64,000 nt of DNA from Streptomyces rishiriensis (GCF_030815485.1 NZ_JAUSWV010000002.1:7130001-7194000); one strand, 5' to 3'; shown: positions 16,462 through 26,007, counted from the stretch's first letter. Notes: generated by a model from the letters alone, not told the origin. Numbers and translations are program-made.

Positions 16462-17369
16462 CGGCGTCCGCCGTGCCGAGCATCGGCGACCCGGAGCGCG
16501 GCACGCTCGACAAGGCCGCGGACGAGAACTTCCCGGTGGCCCCCTTCTTCCTGCCCAGGGCATGGCGCGACGACCTGATGGCGGTGTACGGCTTCGCCCG
16601 GCTCGTCGACGACATCGGCGACGGCGACCTCGCCCCCGGTGGCGCGGACGCCCGGCTGCTCGGCGTGTCGGCCACCGCCGCGGAGGACCGCCTCACCCTG
16701 CTGGACGCCTTCGAGGCCGATCTGCGTCGTGTCTTCGGCGGATCCGACGGCCCGCCCCGGCACCCCCTGCTGCGCCGTCTCCAGCCGACCGTCCGCCGCC
16801 GCTCGCTCACCCCCGAGCCCTTCCTCGGCCTGATCGCCGCCAACCGCCAGGACCAGCTGGTCACGCGCTACGAGACCTACGACGACCTGCTCGCCTACTG
16901 CGAGCTGTCCGCCAATCCCGTCGGCCGCCTGGTCCTCGCCGTCACCGGCTCCGCCACCCCCGAGCGGATCCGCCGCTCCGACGCGATCTGCACCGCGCTG
17001 CAGATCGTCGAACACCTCCAGGACGTGGCCGAGGACCTCGGCCGCGACCGTGTCTATCTGCCCGCGGCGGACATGAGGCGCTTTCACGTCAGGGAATCGG
17101 ATCTGGCCACGGGGACCGCGGGCGCGTCGGTGCGCGCGCTGGTCGCGTACGAGGCGGAACGCGCCCGCGGTCTGCTGAATGAAGGCGCCCCTCTGGTGGG
17201 TAGCGTTCACGGCAGGCTGAGGCTGCTGCTCGCGGGGTTCGTGGCGGGGGGAAGGGCGACGATCGAGGCGATCGCCGCCGCGGGGTACGACGTACTTCCC
17301 GGCCCGCCCAAGCCCGGCAGGCTCCGGCTGCTGCGCGAGGTGGGCGTGACCCTGCGAGGAAAGGGATGA
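16458..17369 (+). CDS. hpnC: Squalene synthase HpnC (hydroxysqualene synthase)
   Basis: First structural gene of the hopanoid operon, 303 residues. Trans-isoprenyl-synthase fold with ENFPVAPFFLPR (typical of HpnC), first Asp-rich site LVDDIGDGD and second site EHLQDVAEDLGRDRVYLP. In the three-enzyme bacterial squalene route HpnD makes presqualene diphosphate from two farnesyl diphosphates, HpnC turns it into hydroxysqualene, and HpnE reduces that to squalene. ATG 16458 overlaps the stop of a 21-codon leader ORF and the end is ATGA-coupled to hpnD. Confidence 0.95.
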   Translation: MTASAVPSIGDPERGTLDKAADENFPVAPFFLPRAWRDDLMAVYGFARLVDDIGDGDLAPGGADARLLGVSATAAEDRLTLLDAFEADLRRVFGGSDGPPRHPLLRRLQPTVRRRSLTPEPFLGLIAANRQDQLVTRYETYDDLLAYCELSANPVGRLVLAVTGSATPERIRRSDAICTALQIVEHLQDVAEDLGRDRVYLPAADMRRFHVRESDLATGTAGASVRALVAYEAERARGLLNEGAPLVGSVHGRLRLLLAGFVAGGRATIEAIAAAGYDVLPGPPKPGRLRLLREVGVTLRGKG

Positions 17370-18316
17370 TCCGGGCCGTGGAGTCGTCACCGCAGGTGTC
17401 CGCGCCGGTACTCGCCGCCTACAGCTACTGCGAGACCGTCACCGGACAGCAGGCCCGTAACTTCGCGTACGGCATCCGGCTGCTGCCCACGTCCAAGCGC
17501 CGCGCGATGTCGGCGCTGTACGCCTTCTCGCGCCGCGTCGACGACATCGGCGACGGAGCGCTGGACGGTGAGGTCAAGACCGCCAGGCTCGAGGAGACCC
17601 GGGCGCTGCTCGCCCGGGTCCGCGCGGGCGAGGTCGAGGAGGACGACACCGACCCCGTGGCGGTCGCCCTCGCGCACACGGCGCGGACCTTCCCCATCCC
17701 GCTGCGCGGCCTGGACGAGCTGATCGACGGCGTGCTGATGGACGTACGCGGCGAGACCTACGAGACCTGGGACGACCTGAAGGCGTATTGCCGCTGTGTG
17801 GCGGGCGCCATCGGGCGGCTCTCGCTCGGCGTGTTCGGCACCGAACCGGGGGCGCGCGGCGCCGAGCGCGCGCCGGAGTACGCCGACACGCTCGGGCTCG
17901 CGCTCCAACTCACCAACATCCTCCGAGATGTCCGTGAGGACGCTGAAGGCGGCCGCACCTATCTGCCGGCCGACGATCTCGCGAAGTTCGGCTGCTCGGC
18001 GGGCTTCGACGGGCCGAAGCCGCCGGAGGGCTCCGACTTCGCGGGGCTCGTGCACTTCGAGGTACGGCGGGCCCGCGCCCTGTTCGCCGAGGGCTACCGG
18101 CTGCTCCCGCTGCTCGACCGGCGCAGCGGCGCCTGCGTCGCCGCCATGGCGGGCATCTACCGACGGCTCCTCGACCGCATCGAGCGCGACCCCGAGGCCG
18201 TCCTGCGCGGCCGGGTCTCGCTGCCCGGACGGGAGAAGGCCTATGTGGCCGTACGCGGGCTGTCGGGTCTGGACGCCCGGCACGTGTCGCGGCGGACCGT
18301 CAGGAGGCACCCCTGA
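17366..18316 (+). CDS. hpnD: Presqualene diphosphate synthase HpnD
   Basis: 316 residues, ATG 17366 overlapping the hpnC stop. Squalene/phytoene synthase fold with YCETVTGQQARNFAYG, RRVDDIGDG (first Asp-rich motif), and NILRDVREDAEGGRTYLP (second). Condenses two farnesyl diphosphates to presqualene diphosphate. Sequence alone also resembles phytoene synthases; pairing with hpnC, hpnE and shc and the lack of carotenoid genes fix the role. Confidence 0.95.
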   Translation: MIRAVESSPQVSAPVLAAYSYCETVTGQQARNFAYGIRLLPTSKRRAMSALYAFSRRVDDIGDGALDGEVKTARLEETRALLARVRAGEVEEDDTDPVAVALAHTARTFPIPLRGLDELIDGVLMDVRGETYETWDDLKAYCRCVAGAIGRLSLGVFGTEPGARGAERAPEYADTLGLALQLTNILRDVREDAEGGRTYLPADDLAKFGCSAGFDGPKPPEGSDFAGLVHFEVRRARALFAEGYRLLPLLDRRSGACVAAMAGIYRRLLDRIERDPEAVLRGRVSLPGREKAYVAVRGLSGLDARHVSRRTVRRHP

Positions 18317-18468
18317 TGGACACGACCGGTGACGAGGTGGGCCAAGGCGATTCCACCGGCGAAAAGCGGCACGCAACCCTCCGGTGCGGCGCGGCGTCCC
18401 TGACTGCGACGGCCAGCGGTGCAGAGTTCAAACACCATGGCCGGTCCGCACGGGAGGGCGCAGGATGA
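18316..18468 (+). CDS. 50-aa small protein inside hopanoid operon (DUF6380-like)
   Basis: ATG 18316 shares its A with the hpnD stop (TGATG) and the TGA at 18466-18468 overlaps the hpnE ATG (ATGA), so the ORF is coupled on both sides. The peptide is soluble and basic; its middle reads GEKRHATLRCGAASLTATAS and its end is HHGRSAREGAG. This resembles a small Streptomyces family I remember as DUF6380 (not verified). It has one Cys and no membrane segment. Function unknown; exact coupling suggests it is translated. Such proteins also occur outside hopanoid operons as far as I recall, so a specific hopanoid role is unproven. Confidence 0.6.
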   Translation: MDTTGDEVGQGDSTGEKRHATLRCGAASLTATASGAEFKHHGRSAREGAG

Positions 18469-19886
18469 ACGACGAGCAACTGGCGGACGCCTCCGGAGCG
18501 TCCGGCCCCTCGGGGCGCACGGCCGTCGTCGTCGGGGGAGGGCTCGCCGGGGTGACCACCGCCCTCGCGCTCGCCGATGCGGGCGTCCGCGTCACCCTGC
18601 TCGAAGGCCGGCCCCGGCTCGGCGGCCTGGCCTTCTCCTTCCGGCGCGGCGAACTGACCGTGGACAACGGACAGCACGTGTACCTGCGTTGCTGCACCGC
18701 CTACCGCTGGTTCCTCGAACGCATCGAGGGCAGCGCGCTGGCGCCCCTGCAGGATCGTCTCGACGTGCCCGTCGTCGATGTCGCCCGGCCCGAGGGGCGG
18801 CGGCTCGGCAGACTGCGGCGCGACGCGCTGCCCGTCCCCCTGCACCTGGGGCGCAGCCTCGCCACGTATCCGCATCTCTCGCTCGCCGAACGCGCCAGGG
18901 TGGGACGTGCCGCGCTCGCGCTCAAGGGGCTCGACCTCGCCGATCCGCGGCTGGACGCGCAGGACTTCGGCAGCTGGCTGACCGCGCACGGCCAGTCGGC
19001 ACGCGCCGTCGAGGCACTCTGGGACCTGGTCGGCGTCGCCACCCTCAACGCGGTCGCGGGCGACTCCTCGCTGGGACTCGCCGCGATGGTGTTCAAGACC
19101 GGCCTGCTGTCCGAGCCCGGCGCCGCCGACATCGGCTGGGCGCATGTCCCGCTGGGCGACCTGCACGACCGGCTCGCCCGCAAGGCGCTCGACTCCGCGG
19201 GTGTGCGTACCGAGGTCCGTACGCGCGTCACCTCTCTCGCTCCCGAGGGAGACGGGACGTGGAGCGTTCAGGTTCCCGGCGAGACGCTCCACGCGGACAC
19301 GGTCGTCCTCGCCGTACCGCAGCGCGAGGCCTACGACCTGCTCCCGGCCGGGGCGCTGGACGACCCGGGGCGGCTGCTGGAGATCGGCACCGCGCCCATC
19401 CTCAACGTGCACGTCGTCTACGACCGCAAGGTGCTCGACAGACCCTTCTTCGCGGCGCTCGGCACGCCCGTGCAGTGGGTCTTCGACCGCACCGCCGCCT
19501 CCGGGCTGCGCGAGGGCCAGTACCTCGCCCTGTCCCAGTCCGCGGCCCAGGACGAGATCGACGAACCCGTGGCCGCGCTGCGCGAGCGCTACCTGCCCGA
19601 ACTCCGGCGGCTGCTGCCGGGCACGCGCGGCGCACAGGTGCGGGACTTCTTCGTGACCCGGGAGCGCACGGCGACGTTCGCCCCCACCCCCGGCGTCGGG
19701 CGCCTTCGGCCCGGCGCCCGTACCAGATCCCCCGGCCTGTACCTGGCCGGAGCGTGGACCGCCACCGGGTGGCCCGCGACCATGGAGAGTGCGGTCCGCA
19801 GCGGTGTGAGCGCGGCGGACGCCGCGCTGAGCGCCCTGGGCCGGCCCCGCCCCCGCCACCTCTTCGAGTTCGAGGAGGCGGCCTGA
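18465..19886 (+). CDS. hpnE: Hydroxysqualene dehydroxylase HpnE (FAD-dependent)
   Basis: 473 residues from ATG 18465 behind GGGAGGGCGCAGG. N-terminal FAD-binding dinucleotide motif VVVGGGLAGVTTALALADAG followed by LLEGRPRLGGLAFSF, and a C-terminal FAD loop GLYLAGAWTATGWPATMESAVRSG (split across the end). An amine-oxidase-like fold shared with phytoene desaturases. Reduces hydroxysqualene to squalene, the last step before cyclisation. Ends in TGATG just before the prenyl synthase frame. Confidence 0.94.
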   Translation: MNDEQLADASGASGPSGRTAVVVGGGLAGVTTALALADAGVRVTLLEGRPRLGGLAFSFRRGELTVDNGQHVYLRCCTAYRWFLERIEGSALAPLQDRLDVPVVDVARPEGRRLGRLRRDALPVPLHLGRSLATYPHLSLAERARVGRAALALKGLDLADPRLDAQDFGSWLTAHGQSARAVEALWDLVGVATLNAVAGDSSLGLAAMVFKTGLLSEPGAADIGWAHVPLGDLHDRLARKALDSAGVRTEVRTRVTSLAPEGDGTWSVQVPGETLHADTVVLAVPQREAYDLLPAGALDDPGRLLEIGTAPILNVHVVYDRKVLDRPFFAALGTPVQWVFDRTAASGLREGQYLALSQSAAQDEIDEPVAALRERYLPELRRLLPGTRGAQVRDFFVTRERTATFAPTPGVGRLRPGARTRSPGLYLAGAWTATGWPATMESAVRSGVSAADAALSALGRPRPRHLFEFEEAA

Positions 19887-19951
19887 TGCTCGATCAGCAC
19901 GGCTCGGCACACCCCCGCACCCTCTCCGGCACCGCAACAAGAGGAGAAACA

Positions 19952-21025
19952 GTGCCCACTGTGCCCCCGGCCACGCCGGCCGCTCGGAGGACCGCGGTGG
20001 ACGTGACCGCGCTCCTGGAGCGCGGCCGCACCCTGGCCACACCGGTGCTGCGGGCGGCCGTCGACCGTCTGGCACCGCCCATGGACACGGTCGCCGCCTA
20101 CCACTTCGGCTGGATCGACGCCCAGGGCAACCCGACCGACGGCGACGGCGGCAAGGCCGTGCGTCCCGCCCTCGCGGTGCTCTCCGCGGGGGTCACCGGG
20201 GCCGCTCCCGAGGTCGGCGTGCCCGGCGCGGTCGCCGTCGAACTGGTCCACAACTTCTCGCTCCTGCACGACGACCTGATGGACGGCGACGAGCAGCGCA
20301 GGCACCGGGACACCGTCTGGAAGGTGCACGGCCCCGCCCAGGCCATCCTGGTCGGCGACGCCCTGTTCGCCCTCGCGGGCGAGATCCTCCTCGAACTCGG
20401 CACGGTCGAAGCGGCCCGGGCGACCCACCGCCTGACGGTCGCCACCCGGGCCCTCATCGACGGCCAGGCCCAGGACATCTCCTACGAGCACCGCGACCGG
20501 GTCAGCGTCGAGGAGTGCCTGGAGATGGAGGGCAACAAGACCGGCGCCCTGCTGGCCTGCGCCAGTTCCATCGGCGCCGTGCTCGGCGGGGCGGACCGGC
20601 GCACCGCCGACGCCCTGGAGAAGTACGGCTACCACCTCGGCCTCGCCTTCCAGGCCGTGGACGACCTGCTCGGCATCTGGGGCGACCCGGACGCCACCGG
20701 CAAGCAGACCTGGAGCGACCTGCGCCAGCGCAAGAAGTCCCTGCCGGTGGTGGCCGCGCTCGCGGCGGACGGCTCCGCCTCCGAACGGCTCGGGGAGATC
20801 CTCGCCGCCGACGCCAAGAGCAGCGACTTCGAGACCTTCTCCGAGGGGGAGTTCGCCGCCCGCGCCGCCCTGATCGAGGAGGCGGGCGGCCGTGACTGGA
20901 CCGCCGGGGAGGCGCGCCGTCAGCACGCCGTCGCCCTGGAGGCCCTGAACGCCGTGGACATGCCCGAGCAGGTGCGGGAAAGCTTCACGGCGCTCGCCGA
21001 CTTCGTCGTCGTACGAAAGAGATGA
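19952..21025 (+). CDS. Polyprenyl diphosphate synthase (farnesyl diphosphate supply)
   Basis: 357 residues from GTG 19952, chosen for GAGGAG at 19941-19946 with a 5-nt spacer. The frame is open from ATG 19886, which overlaps the hpnE stop and would add 22 residues; either may be used. First Asp-rich motif LLHDDLMDGD, second AVDDLLG, with GGKAVRPAL and EGNKTGALL in between. Chain length cannot be read with certainty; the operon requires farnesyl diphosphate, so C15 synthesis is the sensible role. A 117-bp gap follows before shc. Confidence 0.92.
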   Translation: MPTVPPATPAARRTAVDVTALLERGRTLATPVLRAAVDRLAPPMDTVAAYHFGWIDAQGNPTDGDGGKAVRPALAVLSAGVTGAAPEVGVPGAVAVELVHNFSLLHDDLMDGDEQRRHRDTVWKVHGPAQAILVGDALFALAGEILLELGTVEAARATHRLTVATRALIDGQAQDISYEHRDRVSVEECLEMEGNKTGALLACASSIGAVLGGADRRTADALEKYGYHLGLAFQAVDDLLGIWGDPDATGKQTWSDLRQRKKSLPVVAALAADGSASERLGEILAADAKSSDFETFSEGEFAARAALIEEAGGRDWTAGEARRQHAVALEALNAVDMPEQVRESFTALADFVVVRKR

Positions 21026-21142
21026 TCCCTATCGGTCGAATAGCCCTCGCGTAGTCGCCGGCCGGTGTGCGAGGAGAGAGCACCGGCCGACGGCGGACCC
21101 ACAGCAGACGCAACGCCATGCACACTGCACGAAGGGGAAGCC

Positions 21143-23176
21143 ATGACAGCGACGACCGACGGAAGCACCGGGGCTCTGCCGCCCCGCGCTGCCGCGGCCA
21201 GCGAAACCGACATCACCATCCCCGTGGCGGCCGGGGTACAAGAAGCCGCCGCGAGCGCCATGCAACGCGCCACCGACTTCCTGCTCGCCCAGCAGGACGC
21301 CGAGGGCTGGTGGAAGGGCGACCTCGAGACCAACGTCACGATGGACGCCGAGGACCTGCTGCTGCGTCAGTTCCTGGGCATCCGCGACGAGGCCACGACC
21401 CGGGCCGCCGCGCTCTTCGTCCGCGGCGAACAGCGCGAGGACGGTACGTGGGCCACCTTCTACGGCGGTCCGCCCGACCTCTCCGCCACCGTCGAGGCGT
21501 ATGTCGCCCTGCGGCTGGCTGGCGACGCCCCCGAGGCACCCCACATGCGCCTGGCCTCCGCATGGATCCGCGAGCAGGGGGGCATCGCCGCCGCCCGGGT
21601 CTTCACCCGGATCTGGCTGGCGCTGTTCGGCTGGTGGAAGTGGGAGGACCTGCCCGAACTCCCGCCGGAGCTGCTGTTCTTCCCCAAGTGGTTCCCGCTG
21701 AGCATCTACAACTTCGGCTGCTGGGCACGGCAGACGATCGTGCCGCTCACCGTCGTGTCGGCGAAGCGCCCGGTGCGCCCGGCGCCGTTCCCGCTCGACG
21801 AGCTGCACGTCGACCCCGCGAACCCCGCCCCGGCCCAGCCCCTCGCCCCGGTGAACAGCTGGGACGGGCTCTTCCAGCGGCTCGACAAGGTGGTGCGCGG
21901 CTACCGGTCGGTCGCGGTGCGCAGGCTGCGCGGAGCCGCCCTCGGCTCCGCCGCCCGCTGGATCATCGAGCGGCAGGAGAACGACGGCGCCTGGGGCGGC
22001 ATCCAGCCGCCGGCCGTGTACTCGCTGATCGCCCTGCACCTGCTCGGCTACGACCTCCAGCACCCGGTGATGCGGGCGGGCCTCGAGTCCCTTGACCGCT
22101 ACACCGTGTGGCGCGAGGACGGCGCGCGGATGATCGAGGCCTGTCAGTCGCCGGTGTGGGACACCTGCCTGGCGACGATCGCCCTCGCCGACGCGGGACT
22201 TCCCGCCGACCACCCCCAACTGGTCAAGGCCGCCGACTGGATGCTCGGCGAGCAGGTCGTCCGACCGGGCGACTGGTCGGTCAGCAGGCCCCAACTTCCG
22301 CCCGGCGGCTGGGCGTTCGAGTTCCACAACGACAACTACCCGGACATCGACGACACCGCCGAGGTCGTCCTCGCGCTGCGCAGGGTCAAGCACCACGATC
22401 CGGAGCGGATGGACCGGGCCATCGCGCGCGGGGTGCGCTGGAACCTCGGGATGCAGTCGAAGAACGGGGGCTGGGGGGCCTTCGACGTCGACAACACCAG
22501 CCCGTTCCCCAACCGGATGCCCTTCTGCGACTTCGGCGAGGTCATCGACCCGCCGTCCGCCGACGTCACCGCGCACGTCGTCGAGATGCTGGCGATCGAG
22601 GGGCTCTCGCACGACCCGCGCACCCGGCGCGGGATCGAGTGGCTGCTGGCCGAACAGGAGCCGGACGGCTCGTGGTTCGGGCGCTGGGGCGTCAACTACG
22701 TCTACGGCACGGGGTCGGTGGTACCCGCCCTCACCGCGGCCGGTCTGCCCGCGCGGCACCCCGCGATCAGACGGGCGGTCGCCTGGCTGGAGCGGGTGCA
22801 GAACGACGACGGCGGCTGGGGCGAGGACCTGCGCTCCTACCAGGACGCCACCCGGTGGAGCGGCCGGGGCGCCTCGACGGCCTCCCAGACGGCCTGGGCG
22901 CTGATGGCGCTGCTGGCGGCCGGCGAAAGGGACTCCAAGGCCGTCGAGCGCGGCGTCGCCTGGCTGGCGCAGACCCAGCGCGAGGACGGCTCCTGGGACG
23001 AGCCCCACTTCACCGGGACCGGCTTCCCCTGGGACTTCTCGATCAACTACCACCTCTACCGGCAGGTCTTCCCGCTGACCGCGCTCGGCCGGTACGTCCA
23101 CGGCGAGCCGTTCGGCAAGCAGCCCGCCAAACAGCCCGCCCAGCACGCGGCTTCCGCCGAGGCCAAGGGGAGCTGA
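21143..23176 (+). CDS. shc: Squalene-hopene cyclase
   Basis: 677 residues from ATG 21143 behind GAAGGGGAAG. Class II triterpene cyclase: catalytic acid motif DIDDTAE with D401, D403, D404, several QW repeats (QQDAEGWWKGD near the N-terminus, QENDGAWGG, QSKNGGWGAFD, QEPDGSWFGRW, QNDDGGWGE, QREDGSWDE) and the membrane-entry segment around LFFPKWFPLSIYNFGCWAR. Converts squalene to hopene/hopanol on the inner membrane face. Length fits the family (630-700); the last 20 or so residues are a Lys/Gln/Ala tail. Stop overlaps the hpnG ATG by one base. Confidence 0.97.
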   Translation: MTATTDGSTGALPPRAAAASETDITIPVAAGVQEAAASAMQRATDFLLAQQDAEGWWKGDLETNVTMDAEDLLLRQFLGIRDEATTRAAALFVRGEQREDGTWATFYGGPPDLSATVEAYVALRLAGDAPEAPHMRLASAWIREQGGIAAARVFTRIWLALFGWWKWEDLPELPPELLFFPKWFPLSIYNFGCWARQTIVPLTVVSAKRPVRPAPFPLDELHVDPANPAPAQPLAPVNSWDGLFQRLDKVVRGYRSVAVRRLRGAALGSAARWIIERQENDGAWGGIQPPAVYSLIALHLLGYDLQHPVMRAGLESLDRYTVWREDGARMIEACQSPVWDTCLATIALADAGLPADHPQLVKAADWMLGEQVVRPGDWSVSRPQLPPGGWAFEFHNDNYPDIDDTAEVVLALRRVKHHDPERMDRAIARGVRWNLGMQSKNGGWGAFDVDNTSPFPNRMPFCDFGEVIDPPSADVTAHVVEMLAIEGLSHDPRTRRGIEWLLAEQEPDGSWFGRWGVNYVYGTGSVVPALTAAGLPARHPAIRRAVAWLERVQNDDGGWGEDLRSYQDATRWSGRGASTASQTAWALMALLAAGERDSKAVERGVAWLAQTQREDGSWDEPHFTGTGFPWDFSINYHLYRQVFPLTALGRYVHGEPFGKQPAKQPAQHAASAEAKGS

Positions 23177-23817
23177 TGAGCACGCAGTCCGTCCCGTCCC
23201 CGCTGCTGATCGCCTGCGCCCTCGGCATCGAGCACCTCGCCCTGCGCATGGGCGACCGCGGCGGAGCCGACGGGCCGGTCACCGTCCTGCGCACGGGCAT
23301 GGGACCCAAGGCGGCGGAGCGATCCGTCACCCGCGTCCTGGCCGACCCGGTGTTCGCGGGGGCGGCCGTACTGGCCACGGGCTTCTGCGCCGGCCTCGCC
23401 CCGGGGATGCACCCCGGTGACCTGGTCGTCGCCGAGGAGACCCGCGACCCGCGCGGCAGTGTGCCCTGCGTCGGCACCGAACTGCTCGTCAAGGAACTCG
23501 CCCGCACCCTGCCCGGGCGAACGGTCCACACCGGCCCCCTCACCGGCTCCGACCACGTCGTTCGCGGTCATGAACGGGCCGACCTGCTGGCGACCGGCGC
23601 AATCGCCCTCGACATGGAGTCGGCGGCCACGCTCCTGAGCGCCGTGCGCGCGGAGCCGCGCCCGGTTGCGGCCGTCCGAGTGGTCGTGGACGCTCCTGAA
23701 CATGAGCTTGTCCGGATCGGCACGGTGCGCGGTGGAATATCGGCCTTCCGCGTTCTTCGCTCGGTTCTGCCTGCTTTTTTCGAATGGCACCGTAATGTTC
23801 TGCTCCCCCGGAGGTGA
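23176..23817 (+). CDS. hpnG: Adenosylhopane nucleosidase/phosphorylase HpnG
   Basis: 213 residues, ATG 23176 (TGATG with shc). Purine-nucleoside-phosphorylase/MTA-nucleosidase fold: RTGMGPKAAERS, ATGFCAGLAPGMHPGDLVVAE (split), and the ribose-binding ALDMESAATL. In hopanoid biosynthesis HpnG removes adenine from adenosylhopane to give ribosylhopane or its phosphate. Downstream, the GGAGGTGA ribosome site of hpnH begins within its stop region. Confidence 0.93.
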   Translation: MSTQSVPSPLLIACALGIEHLALRMGDRGGADGPVTVLRTGMGPKAAERSVTRVLADPVFAGAAVLATGFCAGLAPGMHPGDLVVAEETRDPRGSVPCVGTELLVKELARTLPGRTVHTGPLTGSDHVVRGHERADLLATGAIALDMESAATLLSAVRAEPRPVAAVRVVVDAPEHELVRIGTVRGGISAFRVLRSVLPAFFEWHRNVLLPRR

Positions 23818-23822
23818 GCCGC

Positions 23823-24845
23823 ATGGCCATGCCCCTGCGCCAGTCCATCAAGGTCGCTACATACCTGGTCGAACAGAAGCTCCGCAAGCGGGACAAGTTC
23901 CCGCTCATCGTCGAGCTGGAGCCCCTCTTCGCCTGCAACCTCAAGTGCGAGGGCTGCGGCAAGATCCAGCATCCGGCGGGAGTGCTCAAACAGCGCATGC
24001 CGGTCGCCCAGGCCGTCGGCGCGGTGCTGGAGTCCGGTGCGCCGATGGTGTCCATCGCGGGCGGTGAGCCCCTGATGCATCCTCAGATCGACGAGATCGT
24101 GCGGCAGTTGGTGGCCAAGAGGAAGTACGTCTTCCTCTGCACCAACGCCATGCTGCTGCGAAAGAAGCTGGACAAGTTCACCCCCTCTCCCTACTTCGCC
24201 TTCGCCGTGCACATCGACGGGCTGCGGGAGCGGCACGACGAGTCGGTGGCCAAGGAGGGCGTGTTCGACGAGGCCGTGGCGGCCATCAAGGAGGCCAAGC
24301 GGCACGGCTTCCGGGTGACCACCAACTCGACCTTCTTCAACACCGACACCCCGCAGACCATCATCGAGGTGCTCAACTACCTCAACGACGACCTCAAGGT
24401 CGACGAGATGATGATCTCGCCCGCCTACGCCTACGAGAAGGCTCCCGACCAGGAGCACTTCCTCGGCGTGGAGCAGACCCGCGAGCTGTTCAAGAAGGCC
24501 TTCTCGGGCGGCAACCGGCGCCGCTGGCGGCTCAACCACTCACCCCTGTTCCTCGACTTCCTCGAGGGCAAGGCCGACTTCCCGTGCACGGCGTGGGCGA
24601 TCCCCAACTACTCGCTGTTCGGCTGGCAGCGGCCCTGCTACCTGATGAGCGACGGCTATGTGCCGACGTACCGCGAGCTGATCGAGGAGACGGACTGGGA
24701 CAAGTACGGCCGGGGCAAGGACCCGCGCTGCGCCAACTGCATGGCGCACTGCGGCTACGAGCCGACCGCCGTCCTCGCCACCATGGGCTCGCTGAAGGAG
24801 TCTCTGCGCGCCATGCGGGAGACCGTCAACGGAAACCGGGCGTGA
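23823..24845 (+). CDS. hpnH: Adenosyl-hopene transferase HpnH (B12-independent radical SAM)
   Basis: 340 residues. ATG 23823 is 5 nt after GGAGGTGA; GTG 23814 lies inside that ribosome site and is unlikely. Radical SAM cluster Cys38, Cys42, Cys45 (LFACNLKCEGCGK), SAM-binding SIAGGEPLMHP, and a C-terminal Cys group near residues 307-315 (CANCMAHCGY). Adds the 5'-deoxyadenosyl group to diploptene, founding the C5 side chain of C35 bacteriohopanepolyols. Ends 4 bp before ispG. Confidence 0.96.
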   Translation: MAMPLRQSIKVATYLVEQKLRKRDKFPLIVELEPLFACNLKCEGCGKIQHPAGVLKQRMPVAQAVGAVLESGAPMVSIAGGEPLMHPQIDEIVRQLVAKRKYVFLCTNAMLLRKKLDKFTPSPYFAFAVHIDGLRERHDESVAKEGVFDEAVAAIKEAKRHGFRVTTNSTFFNTDTPQTIIEVLNYLNDDLKVDEMMISPAYAYEKAPDQEHFLGVEQTRELFKKAFSGGNRRRWRLNHSPLFLDFLEGKADFPCTAWAIPNYSLFGWQRPCYLMSDGYVPTYRELIEETDWDKYGRGKDPRCANCMAHCGYEPTAVLATMGSLKESLRAMRETVNGNRA

Positions 24846-24849
24846 CGGC

Positions 24850-26007
24850 ATGAGTGCCGTGTCCCTGGGTGTTCCCGCGATGCCGGTCCGGCCGGTTGCC
24901 GAGCGCCGTAAGAGCCGGCAGATCCAGGTCGGATCCGTGGCGGTCGGCGGAGACGCCCCGGTGTCGGTGCAGTCGATGACGACGACCCGTACCTCCGACA
25001 TCGGCGCGACGCTTCAGCAGATCGCGGAGCTCACCGCGTCCGGCTGTCAGATCGTGCGGGTGGCCTGCCCCACGCAGGACGACGCGGACGCGCTCGCGAC
25101 GATCGCCCGCAAGTCGCAGATCCCGGTCATCGCCGACATCCACTTCCAGCCGAAGTACGTGTTCGCCGCGATCGAGGCGGGCTGTGCGGCGGTCCGGGTG
25201 AACCCGGGCAACATCAAGCAGTTCGACGACAAGGTCAAGGAGATCGCGAAGGCGGCGAAGGAGCACGGCACGCCGATCCGGATCGGCGTCAACGCCGGCT
25301 CGCTGGACCGGCGGCTGCTCCAGAAGTACGGCAGGGCGACTCCCGAGGCGCTCGTCGAGTCCGCGCTGTGGGAGGCGTCCCTCTTCGAGGAGCACGACTT
25401 CCGTGACATCAAGATCTCGGTCAAGCACAACGACCCGGTGATCATGATCGAGGCGTACCGGCAGCTCGCCGCGCAGAGCGACTATCCGCTGCACCTCGGG
25501 GTGACGGAGGCGGGCCCGGCGTTCCAGGGCACGATCAAGTCGGCGGTCGCCTTCGGCGCCCTGCTGTCCCAGGGCATCGGCGACACGATCCGGGTCTCCC
25601 TCTCGGCTCCTCCGGTGGAGGAGGTCAAGGTCGGCAACCAGATCCTGGAGTCCCTCAACCTCAGGCAGCGCGGTCTGGAGATCGTCTCCTGCCCGTCCTG
25701 CGGGCGGGCCCAGGTCGACGTGTACAAGCTGGCCGAAGAGGTCACGGCGGGGCTCACGGGCATGGAGGTCCCGTTGCGCGTCGCCGTCATGGGCTGTGTC
25801 GTCAACGGCCCCGGCGAGGCCCGCGAGGCCGACCTCGGCGTCGCCTCCGGCAACGGCAAGGGCCAGATCTTCGTGAAGGGCGAGGTCATCAAGACCGTCC
25901 CCGAGTCGAAGATCGTGGAGACCCTCATCGAGGAGGCCATGAAGCTCGCCGAGCAGATGGAAGAGGACGGCGTCGCGGCGGGGGAGCCGGCCGTCACCGT
26001 GAGTTGA
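24850..26007 (+). CDS. ispG: 4-hydroxy-3-methylbut-2-enyl diphosphate synthase
   Basis: 385 residues. MEP-pathway 4Fe-4S enzyme converting MEcPP to HMBPP. TIM-barrel start VSVQSMTTTRTSD, ADIHFQPKYV, VNPGN, and the cluster ligands in SCPSCGR and GCVVNGPGEA. Bacterial short form. Streptomyces genomes usually hold a second ispG elsewhere, so this is probably the copy dedicated to boosting isoprenoid flux into hopanoids (inference). The first 20 or so residues are variable; ATG 24850 follows the hpnH stop closely. Confidence 0.96.
   Translation: MSAVSLGVPAMPVRPVAERRKSRQIQVGSVAVGGDAPVSVQSMTTTRTSDIGATLQQIAELTASGCQIVRVACPTQDDADALATIARKSQIPVIADIHFQPKYVFAAIEAGCAAVRVNPGNIKQFDDKVKEIAKAAKEHGTPIRIGVNAGSLDRRLLQKYGRATPEALVESALWEASLFEEHDFRDIKISVKHNDPVIMIEAYRQLAAQSDYPLHLGVTEAGPAFQGTIKSAVAFGALLSQGIGDTIRVSLSAPPVEEVKVGNQILESLNLRQRGLEIVSCPSCGRAQVDVYKLAEEVTAGLTGMEVPLRVAVMGCVVNGPGEAREADLGVASGNGKGQIFVKGEVIKTVPESKIVETLIEEAMKLAEQMEEDGVAAGEPAVTVS

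Noticed and set aside
16458..19886. Carotenoid pathway (phytoene synthase and desaturase) reading of hpnC-hpnD-hpnE
   Set aside because: Paired synthases plus HpnE, shc, hpnG, hpnH and hpnO fit squalene/hopanoid synthesis; no crt cyclase or other carotenoid gene is present.
21029..23146. 705-codon open frame on the minus strand across shc
   Set aside because: Antisense mirror of a well-supported cyclase gene; composition follows the complement of its codons.
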